From the NCBI GenBank assembly GCA_019916065.1, contig CM034237.1, positions 19,489,752-19,553,751 on the forward strand: 64,000 bases of DNA. Reading direction: 5' to 3'. The translations under genes and the position numbers were made by a program. This document shows, piece by piece, positions 46,890 through 58,296 of the stretch; positions within the stretch are counted from its first letter, which is position 1; the number at the start of each line of letters is the position of its first letter. This DNA comes from Vitellaria paradoxa. Taxonomy: Eukaryota > Streptophyta > Magnoliopsida > Ericales > Sapotaceae. Below the pieces are notes generated by a model. That model was not told the DNA's origin and did not search any database. It saw nothing but the letters and a program-made list of their open reading frames with translations.

Positions 46890-48090
46890 AAAGTAAACAA
46901 CCCTTCATCAGTCATGTAAATCAATAGTATCTCCTTCAACAGTCTCTCTAACCCAGTTGATATCATCATCACGTTGAACTATTATATTTTCATCGAGAAT
47001 TTGTTGGGCAAATGCATCAATATCTGGCTTGTCACATTCAATTTGATACACCCCCTCCTTGACATTTTAACTGCAACTTGCCAGTTAGGATCCATTGGAT
47101 CTCTAACATAGTAAACTTGCTCAGCTTGCGAGGCTAATATGTATGGTTCATTACTTATTTGCTCACCTCGATATAACAAATTATTGAAATTTACCAACGT
47201 AAATTGGTACTTATCCACTTTAGTCCCATGGATTGGATCGACCCAGTCACACTTGAATAACAAAAATTTTAACTTGTGATTGTATATAATTTCAACAATA
47301 TCTTTCAATTGGTCATAGTAATAACCCGCATCAACAGAAGGACAACCAAGACCATTATTTTGTGTTGCTCATTTCTCATCTACTTCCCTGATGCAAAATC
47401 AGAACCCATTGGCATCACAAGTTGTGTAACTCATGCTGTTATAAACGGACCATCAGCTAGTTGGTTCATTTCATCAGTTAACGTACCATCACTTGTTTAT
47501 CGTAAATTGTACACGTACATAATTCATATACTCATTGAATAAAGTTGCATGAAGCTAATATGATATGAACAAATTGAAGCACATATAACTATATCTATAC
47601 ATACGTAATTCTTGAACCAACCAATCATGAAATGTTTGAAAATAGGACTACCAAATTTGATTTTCTGTAGCGCGAGGCATGTCCCGTTTGAGCTCATCAA
47701 TGTGTGTCTTGCAATGCAGAACAAGACGTGTTAATGACGAGCATTAATATTTAGATAGAAAATGAAAAAGTTAAATATATGCCTGATCGTTGACTTACTG
47801 AATCAATGCCACAACTGATAGCGTGTTGAACAATACGTAGCGATGAGCTTGAATCCACTCGATGTTATCTAGATCAAATGGTATGCCCTCTCCAATAGGA
47901 CCATCATTAATACGTAAGGGCCTATCTAGTTTGGTTTCAACATCATTAAGATATGCAGTGCAGAAATTGGTATACTCATCCATCAAATAACCTTTTGCTA
48001 TCGATGCCTCTAGACAAGCTCTGTTACGCACATACCTCTTTAATGTATTCATGTACCTCTCAATCAGATACATCCACCTAAATTGGACAA
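46890..48090 (-). pseudogene. TNP2-like transposase C-terminal remnant, CACTA copy 2
   Basis: Minus strand: 48073-47795 reads LIERYMNTLKRYVRNRACLE and GYLMDEYTNFCTAYLNDVET (DUF4218-like end). 47308-46982 reads KFLLFKCDWVDPIHGTKVDK, YQFTLVNFNNLLYRGEQ and VYYVRDPMDPNWQVAVKMSR, the DUF4216-like domain, open here although broken in copy 1. Everything upstream is cut off by the junction at about 48090. Confidence 0.88.
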
Positions 48091-49380
48091 GACAGGGTAT
48101 CTTTCTTCTGCTCGTCGAAGGGCCTTACTCGTATAGTAAATTGGTTTCTGTATCATTTTTTCTTCACGGACTAGTGCAGAACTAACCACTATATTTGAAA
48201 CCGAAAGATATAAATACAATTTCTCCCCCAGAGTAGTTCGACTAAACAGTGAGACTGATCCTAAATATTCTTTCAGTTGCTAAAAGGCCCTACACTCGTC
48301 CGTCCATTCAAATGCTCTCTTCAGAACCTTGAAAAATAGATGACATTTGTCAATTAATTCAGAAATAAATCTATTCAAAGCAGTAACCCAATCGGCAAGT
48401 TTCTAGACTTCTTTTGTGGTTCGTAGGGGCTGCATTTTCATGATTAGTCACACTTTATCTAGATTCACTTCAATTCCTCGACTAGATACCATGAAGCCAA
48501 GAAATTTCCCAGAAGTAACCCCAAAAGCACATTTGGTCAAATTAAGCTTCATCTTATACTTCCTTAGAGTGTTAAAAGTCTCTCGTAGATCAGCAACATC
48601 GAAGTCAATCTTCTGGCTTTTAATGAGCATGTCATCCACATACACCTCCACATTTCTCCTAATTTGACCCTTAAACATCCTATTCATCAATCTATGATAT
48701 GTCACCCTAGCATTCTCGAGTTTAAATGGCATGATGTTGTAGCAATACAATCCTCAATTTGTAATAAATGCTATGTGCTCTTGGTCATGTTCTGCCATTT
48801 TGATCTGATTATACCTAGAGAAAGTGTCCATAAAGGATAATAGCTCATGCCCCGCTCTAGAATTAACTAATAGGCTAATCGTTGGCAAGGGAAAGCTATC
48901 CTTTGGGCAGGCTTTGTTCAAATCAGTGAAATACGTGCACATTCACCACTTTCTGTTGGACTTCTTCACCATCACAACATTTGATAGCCAAGCCGGATAC
49001 TGAACCTCACAAATGAATTTTGTTTTAAGCAACTTGTTAACCTGTTCTGCTATGGCTTCATTAAGCTCAAGGGTAAATGTTCTTCTCTTCTGCTTTACTG
49101 GCCTGGCGGTCAGGAAAATATTCAAGTGGTGACCAAGCAAAAACGTCAGAGTTTTCCACTAAGAACTTCTTCAATGCATCCTTCAAATCATCAAGGATTG
49201 CCAAACCTATCTTAACAGTTCTCCCTTGGTCAGGGGCGCCAAGTAATACATCCTCTAGATCACCTTTAGGCTCTTCTCTCCTTAAGTCCTTATCATCCCT
49301 GACTTTAAGTTCCTCCACTATCAATGTCTCCTTGTTCACATCTTTCTTTAATGAAGATATGTAACATTCCCAAGCGACCC
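48091..49380 (-). pseudogene. Gypsy reverse transcriptase-RNase H remnant
   Basis: Minus strand. 49339-49067 is the linker (FLVENSDVFAWSPLEY, family DVFAWS). 49140-48943 reads QKRRTFTLELNEAIAEQVNK and VQYPAWLSNVVMVKKSNRKW. 48942-48754 reads YFTDLNKACPKDSFPLPTIS and DTFSRYNQIKMAEHDQEHIA. 48750-48448 reads YCYNIMPFKLENARVTYHRL, then VEVYVDDMLIKSQ with the catalytic YVDD motif, then LTKCAFGVTSGKFLGFMVSS. After that the RNase H region (TETNLLYE and neighbours) is full of stops and is cut at 48091. The frame breaks between these pieces, for example near 48943 and 48752, make it inactive; integrase is gone. Confidence 0.92.
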
Positions 49381-51430
49381 TCTAATTGCCTTTCACGCAC
49401 CCCACACCATTCTTAGTGGGAAACTTGACTCTCAAATGGTAGGTAGATGTAATTGCCTTGAATTGATTCAATTAAGTCCTTCCCAAGATAGCATTATATG
49501 CCGAGGGACAGTCTACCACCAAGAAATTAACCATCCTGATGGCCTGGTGCGGTCCCTCTCTCAGTGTGACTAGCAGTATGATGGACCCGAGTGGGGCTAC
49601 TCAGTCTCCTGTGAAGCTAACCAAGGAGGAAGAAATTGGTTGTAATTTCTCCTTACCAACCCCCATTTTCTCAAAGGCCCCCCAATACAAAATGTTGGCT
49701 AAACTCCCACTATCCACTAAAATCCACCAAATTTTAAAAGTTGTAATTATTGACGAAATAACAAGTAGGTCACCGTGGGGTTGACATACCTCGTTAGCCT
49801 CCTCCTCTGTGAAGGTTATTGGATGGTGCTCAGCTTTGGGCTTCTTACTTGGGCGATCAGCTGTCAGAACTTCTCTGGGTCTACTTGCCTCTCGGATAAA
49901 CTTCTTTCTAGTGGTTGAGGACTCGCCCCCTGCCGCGAACCTCCTAAAATAACTTGTATCTTTTCGATTGGCTGTTGATTCTGTGGGGCTCAGTCAAGAT
50001 TTCTCCGATTAGGACTCCTCCTATTCAGGCTTCTCCAGTTTGGACTTCTTCGATCAGCCCTCCTGTTAGTGTCCCGTCCAGCTACAAATCAACCAAGCCT
50101 TCTCCTTCTAATCAGCTCCTCAACCTTCTCATATGGAATCAGTAGTACTTTGCTCGAGACCTCTTATTAGCTGGAGTTCTCATTCTTTGAAGCCATTTCA
50201 AGGCTGGGTCTTGCTGAATCTTATAAAAAACATTTCCTAGTCTAGTATTCAGAGGAGTGAAATTATGGTTAAGATCACTGTATCGACTCCACCCCGATCA
50301 GATCTATCTTTGAATATTCAATTTTTGGAATTCCAAAAATCTCGACCATTTTCAGAGTCATTTGGCCATTTTTTTATCTGCTTTGGAGCCTCCTATCTCG
50401 TCACTCTCTCTATTTGCCTTGAGGCGTCCTTCACGTTTATGTGGCTATGTGCCCTAAGCATAAATTCCTCCATGTTGAGGGGAGCCTTCTCAAGGAGTGA
50501 GACTATAAATCTGGGCATCCTCAGCCCACTTATGAAGGCCATGACCACCACCTGATTGTCGGTCTCATCCACTTCCATGAACTCCTTCTTAAATCTCCCA
50601 ACGTAATCTCTACGGGTCCCTTCCTTACCTTATTTAATTGTTAGGAGATGGGTGGCTGGTCTTATCTATCTCTTCCCTAGAATGAAGTGACCCATGAATA
50701 GCTTGCCAAGCTGTAAATAATTAGAGATGGTGCTTGGCTTGATCTTATTAAACCACAGGCGAGCAGGGCCCTTGAGCTTGCCAGGAATACTAAAAAAAGA
50801 TCACATTAGGATATATGTGTATAAGCATCAAAGTTTTATATGTCTCTAGATGGTCAAAGGGATCCTTTAAACCATCAAAAGAGCCTAGCGCTAGCATCTA
50901 GAATTTTGGCAGTAGAGGGCAAGCCATCACTGCTTGGGAAAATGGGAGTCTGTATCAGCATCTGCCTCATCTATCATGTTAAGGTCAACTGTAAGAACGT
51001 TATGGATTTAAGCCTACATGGCCTTCATCGATTCCTCCCACGGATGGACACTGGCATCTTTCACACTTGTTGCTTCAGTATATGACATCTTAGGATGATA
51101 ACTAGCTCTACTATCAGGTATAATAGTTTTCTCCCGTCTTCTTAATTCCTCCAATTGTCTAATGGGGATTTTATTTCCCCCCATGAAATCAGTTTTGTGC
51201 ACCCCTTGTCCTTTTCCATTCTCTCTTCCATTCATTTCCACTATTCTTCCCGTTGTGTGCTCTATTAACTAGGGGACCCATTGGGGGAGGTGGAATGTGA
51301 ACAGGGATAGCATTCTAATGTTAAACCAGTGCTTGATTCTGAGCTACCAAAGTCTGCATAAACACCATCATGTCCATCATTTGGCTCTCAATAGCGTTAA
51401 TCCATTCATCATTCTGATTTTCCATTGGTT
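49381..51430 (-). pseudogene. Gypsy gag-protease remnant
   Basis: Minus strand with many stops. Gag: 51241-51014 gives a Gly/Arg-rich start region, and 50578-50393 gives DETDNQVVVMAFISGLRMPR and FIVSLLEKAPLNMEEFMLRA, then ASRQIERV, the usual gag C-terminal helix block of the Tat-type lineage. Protease region: around 49530-49370, MVNFLVVDCPSAYNAILGRT followed by LNQFKAITSTYHLRVKFPT, characteristic of the same lineage just before the RT linker. Confidence 0.8.
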
Positions 51431-51517
51431 TTGTTGGTTATGATTATGGTTGAGTGTTTGTGCCGGACTTGGTTTGGACTATAAAAATTGCAAGAAAAGT
51501 CGAGTTCCCATAGACAA

Positions 51518-51677
51518 TGCTAACTAATAAATCAATAACTTCATAACCTCTAGAAGGTCTGATCCAAGTCTAGAAAGCTGTCTAGAACACCGGTGTGGTG
51601 CCTCCCATAAGTTAGTAAGAAAGTTGAGAGAATATTTTGGCGGTGTTTTAGTAAAGTAAATGAGATATACTTGTATT
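51518..51677 (-). mobile_element. Gypsy 5' LTR, inner segment
   Basis: First part of the split LTR, from TGCTAAC to the TGTATT before the solo LTR. The remaining parts lie at 54181-54546 and 62350-62414. Confidence 0.6.
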
Positions 51678-54175
51678 TGTAATACCCTGAATTTTTAAGT
51701 TAATATAATTTGATGGTTTTAACATCTTTTGGACAAGTTAGTATGTTAGTTAAGTGATATTAGTCATTAAAGATGACTTAGGGTTGTGAATTTTGGAAGA
51801 AATGGGCAAAATAGCTTAAAAGTCAACATTTTGACTCGGAAGCATGCAGAGGGGCGCCCAAGGTAGAAGAGGGGCGCCCATGGGTCTAGGAAGAGCGCCC
51901 ATGGTCCATGAGGGGTGCCCCACTTGTACAGAAAACTAGTAGTAGGGTGTTCTCTGGTTGGACAGCCGAGACCTAACCCTATTGACACCTATGCCTAGCT
52001 AGGGGTGGGGGGAGACCTGAGGATTACTGTTTGGGGATTAAAAAATATTGTTATATATATATTTTAGATTGATTTGATGTAAGAGAGAGAGAGAGAAGTT
52101 GCTTGGAAGAAGAGAGAATTGGCTAGGAAAGCAAAAGAAGAGCAAAGGAAGACCAAAGGAGGAATTGGTTGGGTTTTCAAAGGTAGGTCTTCCAAATCTT
52201 CATAGAACTCAAATTCCTTTTACAAGATTGAAATTAGAACCCTAAGAAACTTTCCTATGTTATTCATTTTTAGTTTTGATCAAGGAGGGAGAAGATTGGA
52301 GCCATAAAAGTTTGAGGGTTTGGAAGCTCAAGACACCTTCATTTTGATCTATCTTTTTACCACTCAAGGTAGGGATTTCTAGTCTCATTTTAGCATATAT
52401 GAGATGTATTTGAGCTAGTAAACACTTCTATGAAATTTATTTAAGATTTGGAAACCTTGGAAGTGGAGTTTGTGTGGATGAATGGTATAGGTTGGAGCAA
52501 GATTTTTGTATTGAAGAAATGAATGGATTAAAATTTGTTTTGATGGACTTTTTGGAGTCTTCTAGGTCCTAGACAACCCAAGAAAATAAGGTATTAGGTT
52601 AGATATTGGATTGGGTAAAGTTTAAAACCTAAAAACATGGCTTAGGGCTCGAACCGGAACAAAGTGACTTTCTGGACAACAGAGGGGCGCCCATAGGTTT
52701 TGGTAGGGCGCCCATGACCCTTAAGGGGCCCCCATGATCTTATGTGGGGAGCCCATGACCCTTAAGGGGCGCTCATGAACTTTTGGTGGGGCGCTCACAG
52801 AGACTAGAACGCTTTTCCTAATTTTTCTTAACTTGACTTCCTACCTTAGGATTATGAAGGGGTTGGTAATATGTTTGTATGTGAGACTTTTATTTGATTA
52901 ATTGTATGGATTTAAAATGGAAATGAGCTCTTAAAAGTGATTAAGGATTGATTATCTTAAACCTATGAGATTAAGCTTGTAAGGGGGAATGTTTGCTACC
53001 GTGAATGAAATGAATTGGAAGTCTACTTTGAGATAAGAGTCTTAATTGAAGAGAATTGTGAATATGCCTTAATATAAACTAAATGTTTAATGTTTAATGA
53101 TGTTTGATCAATGTTGATATGTGATGAATTTTGGGATAAACCAAAATGTGGAAATGTGTTGCAGGAAAGTGTATGAGGTTGAATGTGAATCTATAAATGA
53201 TGAGATGTCATGTGATGAATGATTGCTTGTGTACGGGAGCCGTGGTAGGGTGCGGAAATAGGAAAGGTTTAGAGAGTACCCTCGGGTTGAAAGTCCCGAA
53301 ACCTGCGCAGGGTTTGGTGTCAATGCCAGTGGGTTAGTAGCCCACAACATTGTGTGTGTTTTTGGCTCCTCGTGGCCCTGGACGGTGATCCTAAACGACG
53401 ACGTCGATTTATCGTTTCCGTTGGGTATTGGCCCATAAAAGACGATAGTGTGTATGCACCCAACCCTCGATGACTTGTTTGGTTATGGTTGTGTAATGTG
53501 ATGATGAATGGATGATGATGTGAATATGGTTTTTTGATAGAATGATATTGAATGATGAAATAGTGTTGAAATGTGAATGGAATCGAAGTTTGTATTACAA
53601 AGCATAAACATTAATCGAAATCGAAATCTTAAACTTGACATTGTTGCTTGAGTATATGTTTTCACCTAGTTTGGTCGATGGATATGATGATGTAATGTTA
53701 TGAATATAGACAATGTTAAAATGGATAACATTATTTGGGATGCATTGCATGGTTAGATTGCATACCATATATGTTTTCTTAAGACTTTGTGGGCATAAGT
53801 GGACCCAGCTCACATCCCTATAGGCAATATCAACCAAGTGGGCTAAGGGGTTTGGGTTAGGAGGTTATGCACGAGCCCTACCAAGCTTAGCAAAGCTCTT
53901 GGTCATCTAGTTTAAATTTCTTTTGGGAATTGTAATGTTGTACATTTATAAACTCTTTTGATTTGGTTGTAATGGCCATAAGGCCAAGGTTATGCGATTT
54001 GGGAATGGTGTATTTAGTTAGTGATTTGGCAATAGTCATGTTTTAACTCATGTTATTTTATGTCTTGGGCTCACTAGCTTACGTTGCGTTGCTCTGATCA
54101 TAGGATTGGTTATGTTAGTGCATGTTGTGTGTGTTTATCACTCACCCCTCGAGTCACGAGATCCGGGGCATGACA
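51678..54175 (+). mobile_element. Solo LTR, chromovirus (Tekay/Del)-like, 2498 bp, duplication GTATT
   Basis: It begins TGTAATACCCTGAATTTT and ends CACGAGATCCGGGGCATGACA-type sequence (last bases CATGACA), the usual outer ends of Tekay/Del-like LTRs. The exact 5-bp duplication GTATT is at 51673-51677 and 54176-54180. Inside are two clusters of GGGGCGCCCATG-type motifs (51848-51920 and 52683-52800). No internal sequence remains, so it is a solo LTR. The orientation follows from the end sequences. Confidence 0.88.
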
Positions 54176-54180
54176 GTATT

Positions 54181-54546
54181 GCTATGAAGTGTTGGTTTAA
54201 ATATGTGAGAACTTACATGAAATGGCTTACATATAGTTACATGTAACTGCATGTGATGTGCTTCTTTCTCTTTCAATGAGTTAATGCCACTTACATTGTA
54301 AATCCCAATGTCGGTTCTTTGGTTCATTAGCCAACGTGTTACATCTAATATGATTTGTAGCAGCACCTTTATAGGTGTATATATCGAAACCGTTAGAAGA
54401 AGGTTATACGTGTGACTTGTGGGCTGCTCTAGTGGGAATTATCCTACCAAAGTGCTCGGTCAGAATCCAGTCGAGCAACCTAGCCTGATTGGAGGTGTCT
54501 GTACTCAGATGCCCCTGGTCGAGTATTTTTGCCCGATTGGGTATCC
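54181..54546 (-). mobile_element. Gypsy 5' LTR, middle segment
   Basis: Sequence between the solo LTR and the Athila-type element. It contains CTCGGTCAGAATCCAGTCGA and GGTCGAGTATTTTTGCCCGA-type repeats that continue after the Athila-type element (ACTCAGACGCCCTAGTTGGG), which shows the two sides were once joined. Confidence 0.6.
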
Positions 54547-56285
54547 TGATTACACTTGAAAAGTGTAATTACAAACTCCACATTTTGATACTCATTGATG
54601 CATTTAAGTAGTTAATTTCAAAGTTTTATCGTTATTTTATTATTTATAGTGTTTATTCTCTTAATTGCAGGTAAAAGGGGAAAATACGTGAGATTAGCAG
54701 TGTTGAAAGTGGCTTCCGAGGAGGAAAAAATGGTCCAAAGTTCAAGATAGTTGAAGTGGTGTGCAGCTGAAGTTCCAGCTCGACACCTTGTCAGTATTTA
54801 GACCATAACTTTTCACTCACAACTCGGATTGACCTGATTCATTTTGGGTTGGAAAGAAGACTCAAAGGGCTACAACTTTTGTGCTTTAGCCGAAGCCTGA
54901 ATGGATCGTTTGCGAGGTCAAAATCGCAGTGGAAGTTGAGGACAGAAAGCTGTCAGAAGCAGCAAATGAGAAGCAGAACTTGAAGAACAAAGTTTCTGTG
55001 GTCCGGACCACCTGCCAAATGGTCCGGACCACAGTGTGTTATGCGCGTGCGGCTTCACTGCGTCTTTTAGGGTTTTCTTTACAACTTCTTTATAACATCT
55101 GCTACATGGCCGACCCAAGGGAGCCTTAGTTGTTAGTTCTACATACTTTAGGAACCTTTTTTTCATATTTTCAGATATTTTGAGAGTTTTAGAATAGCTT
55201 TTTTTGAGAGTTTTCAATTACTTGTCTTGTTTATGGAGTTGTTCGATGTTTGGTTATTCTTCGCTGCACTGCTCTTTCATTACGTAGTTTCAGAGTTGCT
55301 GGCCGTGTAAGTTGACTTTCGTTTCGTTAATTTAATATATGATTTATTATTTTCTAGTGGTAGATCTAATGTTTATGCCTTCGTTTATTGCTTTCGTTTC
55401 GTTTAAAATCATGCTAGAGTAGAAACCCTAGTTCTTGATTCACTGAATCAATGAAGGGTGATTCGTTATAAGTTGAGGGATGAACGTAGATCCTTCGCAT
55501 GGGTTTTGAAAACCTATGTGAAGTGATCTACAATTTTCAAATCTGATTTGTTTGTTTAGAAAACTTTTTAAGTCGAATGTTTTTATCATAAAATATTTCC
55601 AGTTTTATTTTCCATAATGAAACGTGAGTTTAAAACTGTGTATCGAGAAATTTTGGAATCTATTCACTCCTAAATCAGATTTGAACTCGAATGTTTTTAT
55701 CATAAAATATTTCCAGTTTTATTTTCCATAATGAAACGTGAGTTTAAAACTGTGTATCGAGGAATTTTGGAATGTATTGAAAATCTTTCCCAATCCATAG
55801 ATCCTTTGACGTGAACTATGGATTGTATTTAAAATCATCCCTTGGTGAAATAACAGATTACTTGGAATTGTGAAGGTTGAATCAAGAACCCTTTTCTATT
55901 AGAATTTCAATTTGATAAAATCACTGTTTTAAATTTCTTATAAATCTTGTTTGCAATTAGATTAGGTTATTCTTTAAATTTAAGTTTAGTAATTTTAATT
56001 TGCTGAGTTATTTAAATTAGTTCGAATTTTATTTAAGTTGAAACATTCCTTTAATTAGTAATTACTTTGTTTTTAGTTTAATTTCTCAAATTTCAACTCT
56101 ATCAAATCCAATTTAAGTTAATTGCAACTTTAATTCTAATTCAATCCTACAATTCATATTTGAACTTAGAAACTGAGACTTATAGGCTCCCTGTGGATTC
56201 GACCTCGGACTCACCGAGATTAAAACTACACCGCACACCCTTGCACTTGGGGGTTAATTAGCACTGCACTATTTACGAGCGGTCA
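54547..56285 (+). mobile_element. Athila-type 5' LTR (1739 bp)
   Basis: It starts with a hairpin (ATTACACTT, GAA, AAGTGTAAT) and ends CGAGCGGTCA. It contains GTGGTCCGGACCAC, a perfect 14-bp palindrome (about 54998), and a weaker second copy. A 114-bp segment starting TCGAATGTTTTTATC is tandemly duplicated (55573 and 55687). The 3' portion carries the ACACCGCACACCCTTGCACT segment shared with the LTR remnants elsewhere in the window. Confidence 0.95.
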
Positions 56286-56291
56286 AGTTTT

Positions 56292-56308
56292 TGGCGCCGT
56301 TGTCGGGG
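56292..56308 (+). promoter_or_regulatory. Primer binding site, tRNA-Asp type
   Basis: TGGCGCCGTTGTCGGGG, six bases inside the 5' LTR. It matches the complement of the tRNA-Asp 3' end used by Athila elements, with a single C-to-T difference. Confidence 0.88.
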
Positions 56309-56406
56309 AGCCAAATTTTAGTTTTTAGGTTGTTTTCATTTTTAAGTTAATTTATTTTTCTAAAAAAAATATAAATAAATAAATAAATAAAATAAAATTT
56401 TTTCAC

Positions 56407-58296
56407 ATGGACTATTTTCCTTATAATTCTGGTTCACCAGACACCATTCACCCACTCATGAGTTATTTAGGCAGCATTTATGGAATTGAATTTTGCCTAG
56501 AAACTTTTTCTATGCTACCTAAATTTTATGGACTTCAACATGAGGACCCTAGAGTTCATTTGGAACGTTTTGAGTCAGTTTGTTTCTATTGCACGAGTGG
56601 TTACATAGATAACACACTTAAGTATAATTTTTTCCCGTTGTCATTATGTGGAGTAGCCGATGATTGGTGTCGTGCTGCTACTTGGTCCATTAATATTTGG
56701 GAAGAGTTACAAAATGATTTTATTGCAAATTTTCTCCCCAATTTTCAAAACTTCACTTTCCGCTTTCAAATTAGAAGTTTTTGTTTTAAGAAGGGTGAAG
56801 TATTTTATAAATGCTGGGAGAGATTTAAAAACCTTTTAGAAACTTTCCCAAATCATAGACTAGAACTGTGGTACATTCTAGGCATATTCTACAATGCTCT
56901 ACCTTGTGAGTTACACCAAGCATTTGATAAAAGTTTGGGTAAGGAATTTCTTGACCTTACCCCAGAAGAGGCATGGTCATTTTTTGAATTTTTCTATGAA
57001 CACACCAAGCCACAAGAAAAACTTGAACCTAGTTTTGAACCTCAGTCACTTGAAAGCCACACGGATTCTTTCCCACATCCTCCTACTTCACTTGATTCTC
57101 ATGATCGATCCTTAGAAAATGGAGTAGGAGTTGAGCCTGATTACTTAGATATTGCATGTCCCAACTCCACTCTACTTACCGAGGGCCAGTCTGAGGAACC
57201 CCTAGATCATTGGCTTACTGAATCTAGCAATACACAAGTTGAGTCACTCTGCAAGCAAACTCAACATAGGGAAGAAGTTAACTTAAAAGTAGATTCTAGT
57301 GCACATGAGACTTCCACACATATTGACTCTACATTAGATGATACATTGTTCGAGTCCACAGTATGTCCTTATATTCGTCCACGCACTGAAGCTGAAATAG
57401 CTGAATCTAGGTCTTTTTTGTTACTTGCACGAGAAAATTCTAATTCAAAAACCCTAGACTTTGAGTGGAGCGACTATTCTGATAATGGTTGCGATAATGA
57501 AGGGAATGAGCCCTTTGACTTGTTCCCACCAAACTCTAACGTGCACGAGACTTCATCTGTTGAGAGTCTAGAGGACATGCCAACCAACACCACCACAGAG
57601 CTTGAAGCTCATCCCACCCTAACAACTCAGATGACCTTGGAAAGTCCTAAGACTTATTCTAAGAGCTTTAATGCCAGAGGTTCAGAGGAACACACTGTTA
57701 AGCCAGTCACTTTAGTTTCATCATGTGCCACTATACCACTCACTGAGACCACTTCTGATATATCTTTTCCTGTTGGGGCTAGTACACTTGATGACTTACC
57801 TGTTGAGACCCCTATATTTGAGTGGAAGTATGATTCTAATTATGGTTGGGTTCCTACTTCAATTACGTAGGACTCTTATGAGAGTGAATTTTCTTTATCA
57901 TCCTTTGAGAGTTCGATAGACAAGCCTAAGAGTGAGAGTGGTGCACAACTCTCATCTTTTGCTGTCGCCCCAACTGGGAATCTTACTGAGGAAACTGAAC
58001 ATGTTTTGACTAAGACTGACCACACATTTAGGGAAGTGGTGGAGACCAAAAGAATAGTTTGCATTGACTTTTTAGGTGTCGAGGGGATACTAGAAAACCC
58101 ACAACTACATTCCATGTTCACATATGCAAATAAATTTGGGTCATATTTGGGATTCAAGGATTCCCACAAGGCCATGCATTTTCTAGTGTTTTCTGCACTA
58201 GGAGCACACTCATTTTCAGTACCTCTTGGGCCCAAGGAGAATATTTCATTCCTAAAGCCATTTGGTAAGGCTTGGGAGAGATTAGGAGTTGGATAG
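56407..58296 (+). CDS. Athila-type gag protein with one in-frame stop
   Basis: 487 codons to a TAG at 57868-57870. The same frame then stays open for another 142 codons to 58296, so the ancestral product was probably 629 residues. Residues about 45-205 form the retrotransposon gag capsid-type domain: DPRVHLERFESVCF (48-61), NFFPLSLCGVADDW (74-87), IWEELQNDFIANFLPNF (97-113), GEVFYKCWERFKNLLETFPN (130-149) and ILGIFYNALP (157-166). After that comes an acidic, Ser/Thr-rich tail (PHPPTSLDSHDRSLENGVGV and on) without a zinc knuckle. The part after the stop ends VPLGPKENISFLKPFGKAWE. The start is the first ATG after the primer site. In the family, gag packages element RNA into particles. Confidence 0.85.

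Larger units (their letters stand above)
42415..48090 (-). mobile_element. Second CACTA element of the same family, truncated
   Basis: It starts CACTAGTAGAAAA and is collinear with 6479 to about 12310 of the first CACTA: same subterminal motifs, same dimer array, TNPA-like and TNP2 C-terminal remnants. Homology stops in the middle of the TNP2 coding region (just after CACCTAAATTGGACA, about 48090), where minus-strand gypsy sequence begins. The right terminus is missing, so no target duplication can be checked. Confidence 0.92.

Noticed and set aside
54918..55217. 99-codon minus-strand frame, repeated at 60977-61276
   Set aside because: It is inside the LTRs, has no recognisable domain, and its duplication only reflects the LTR pair.
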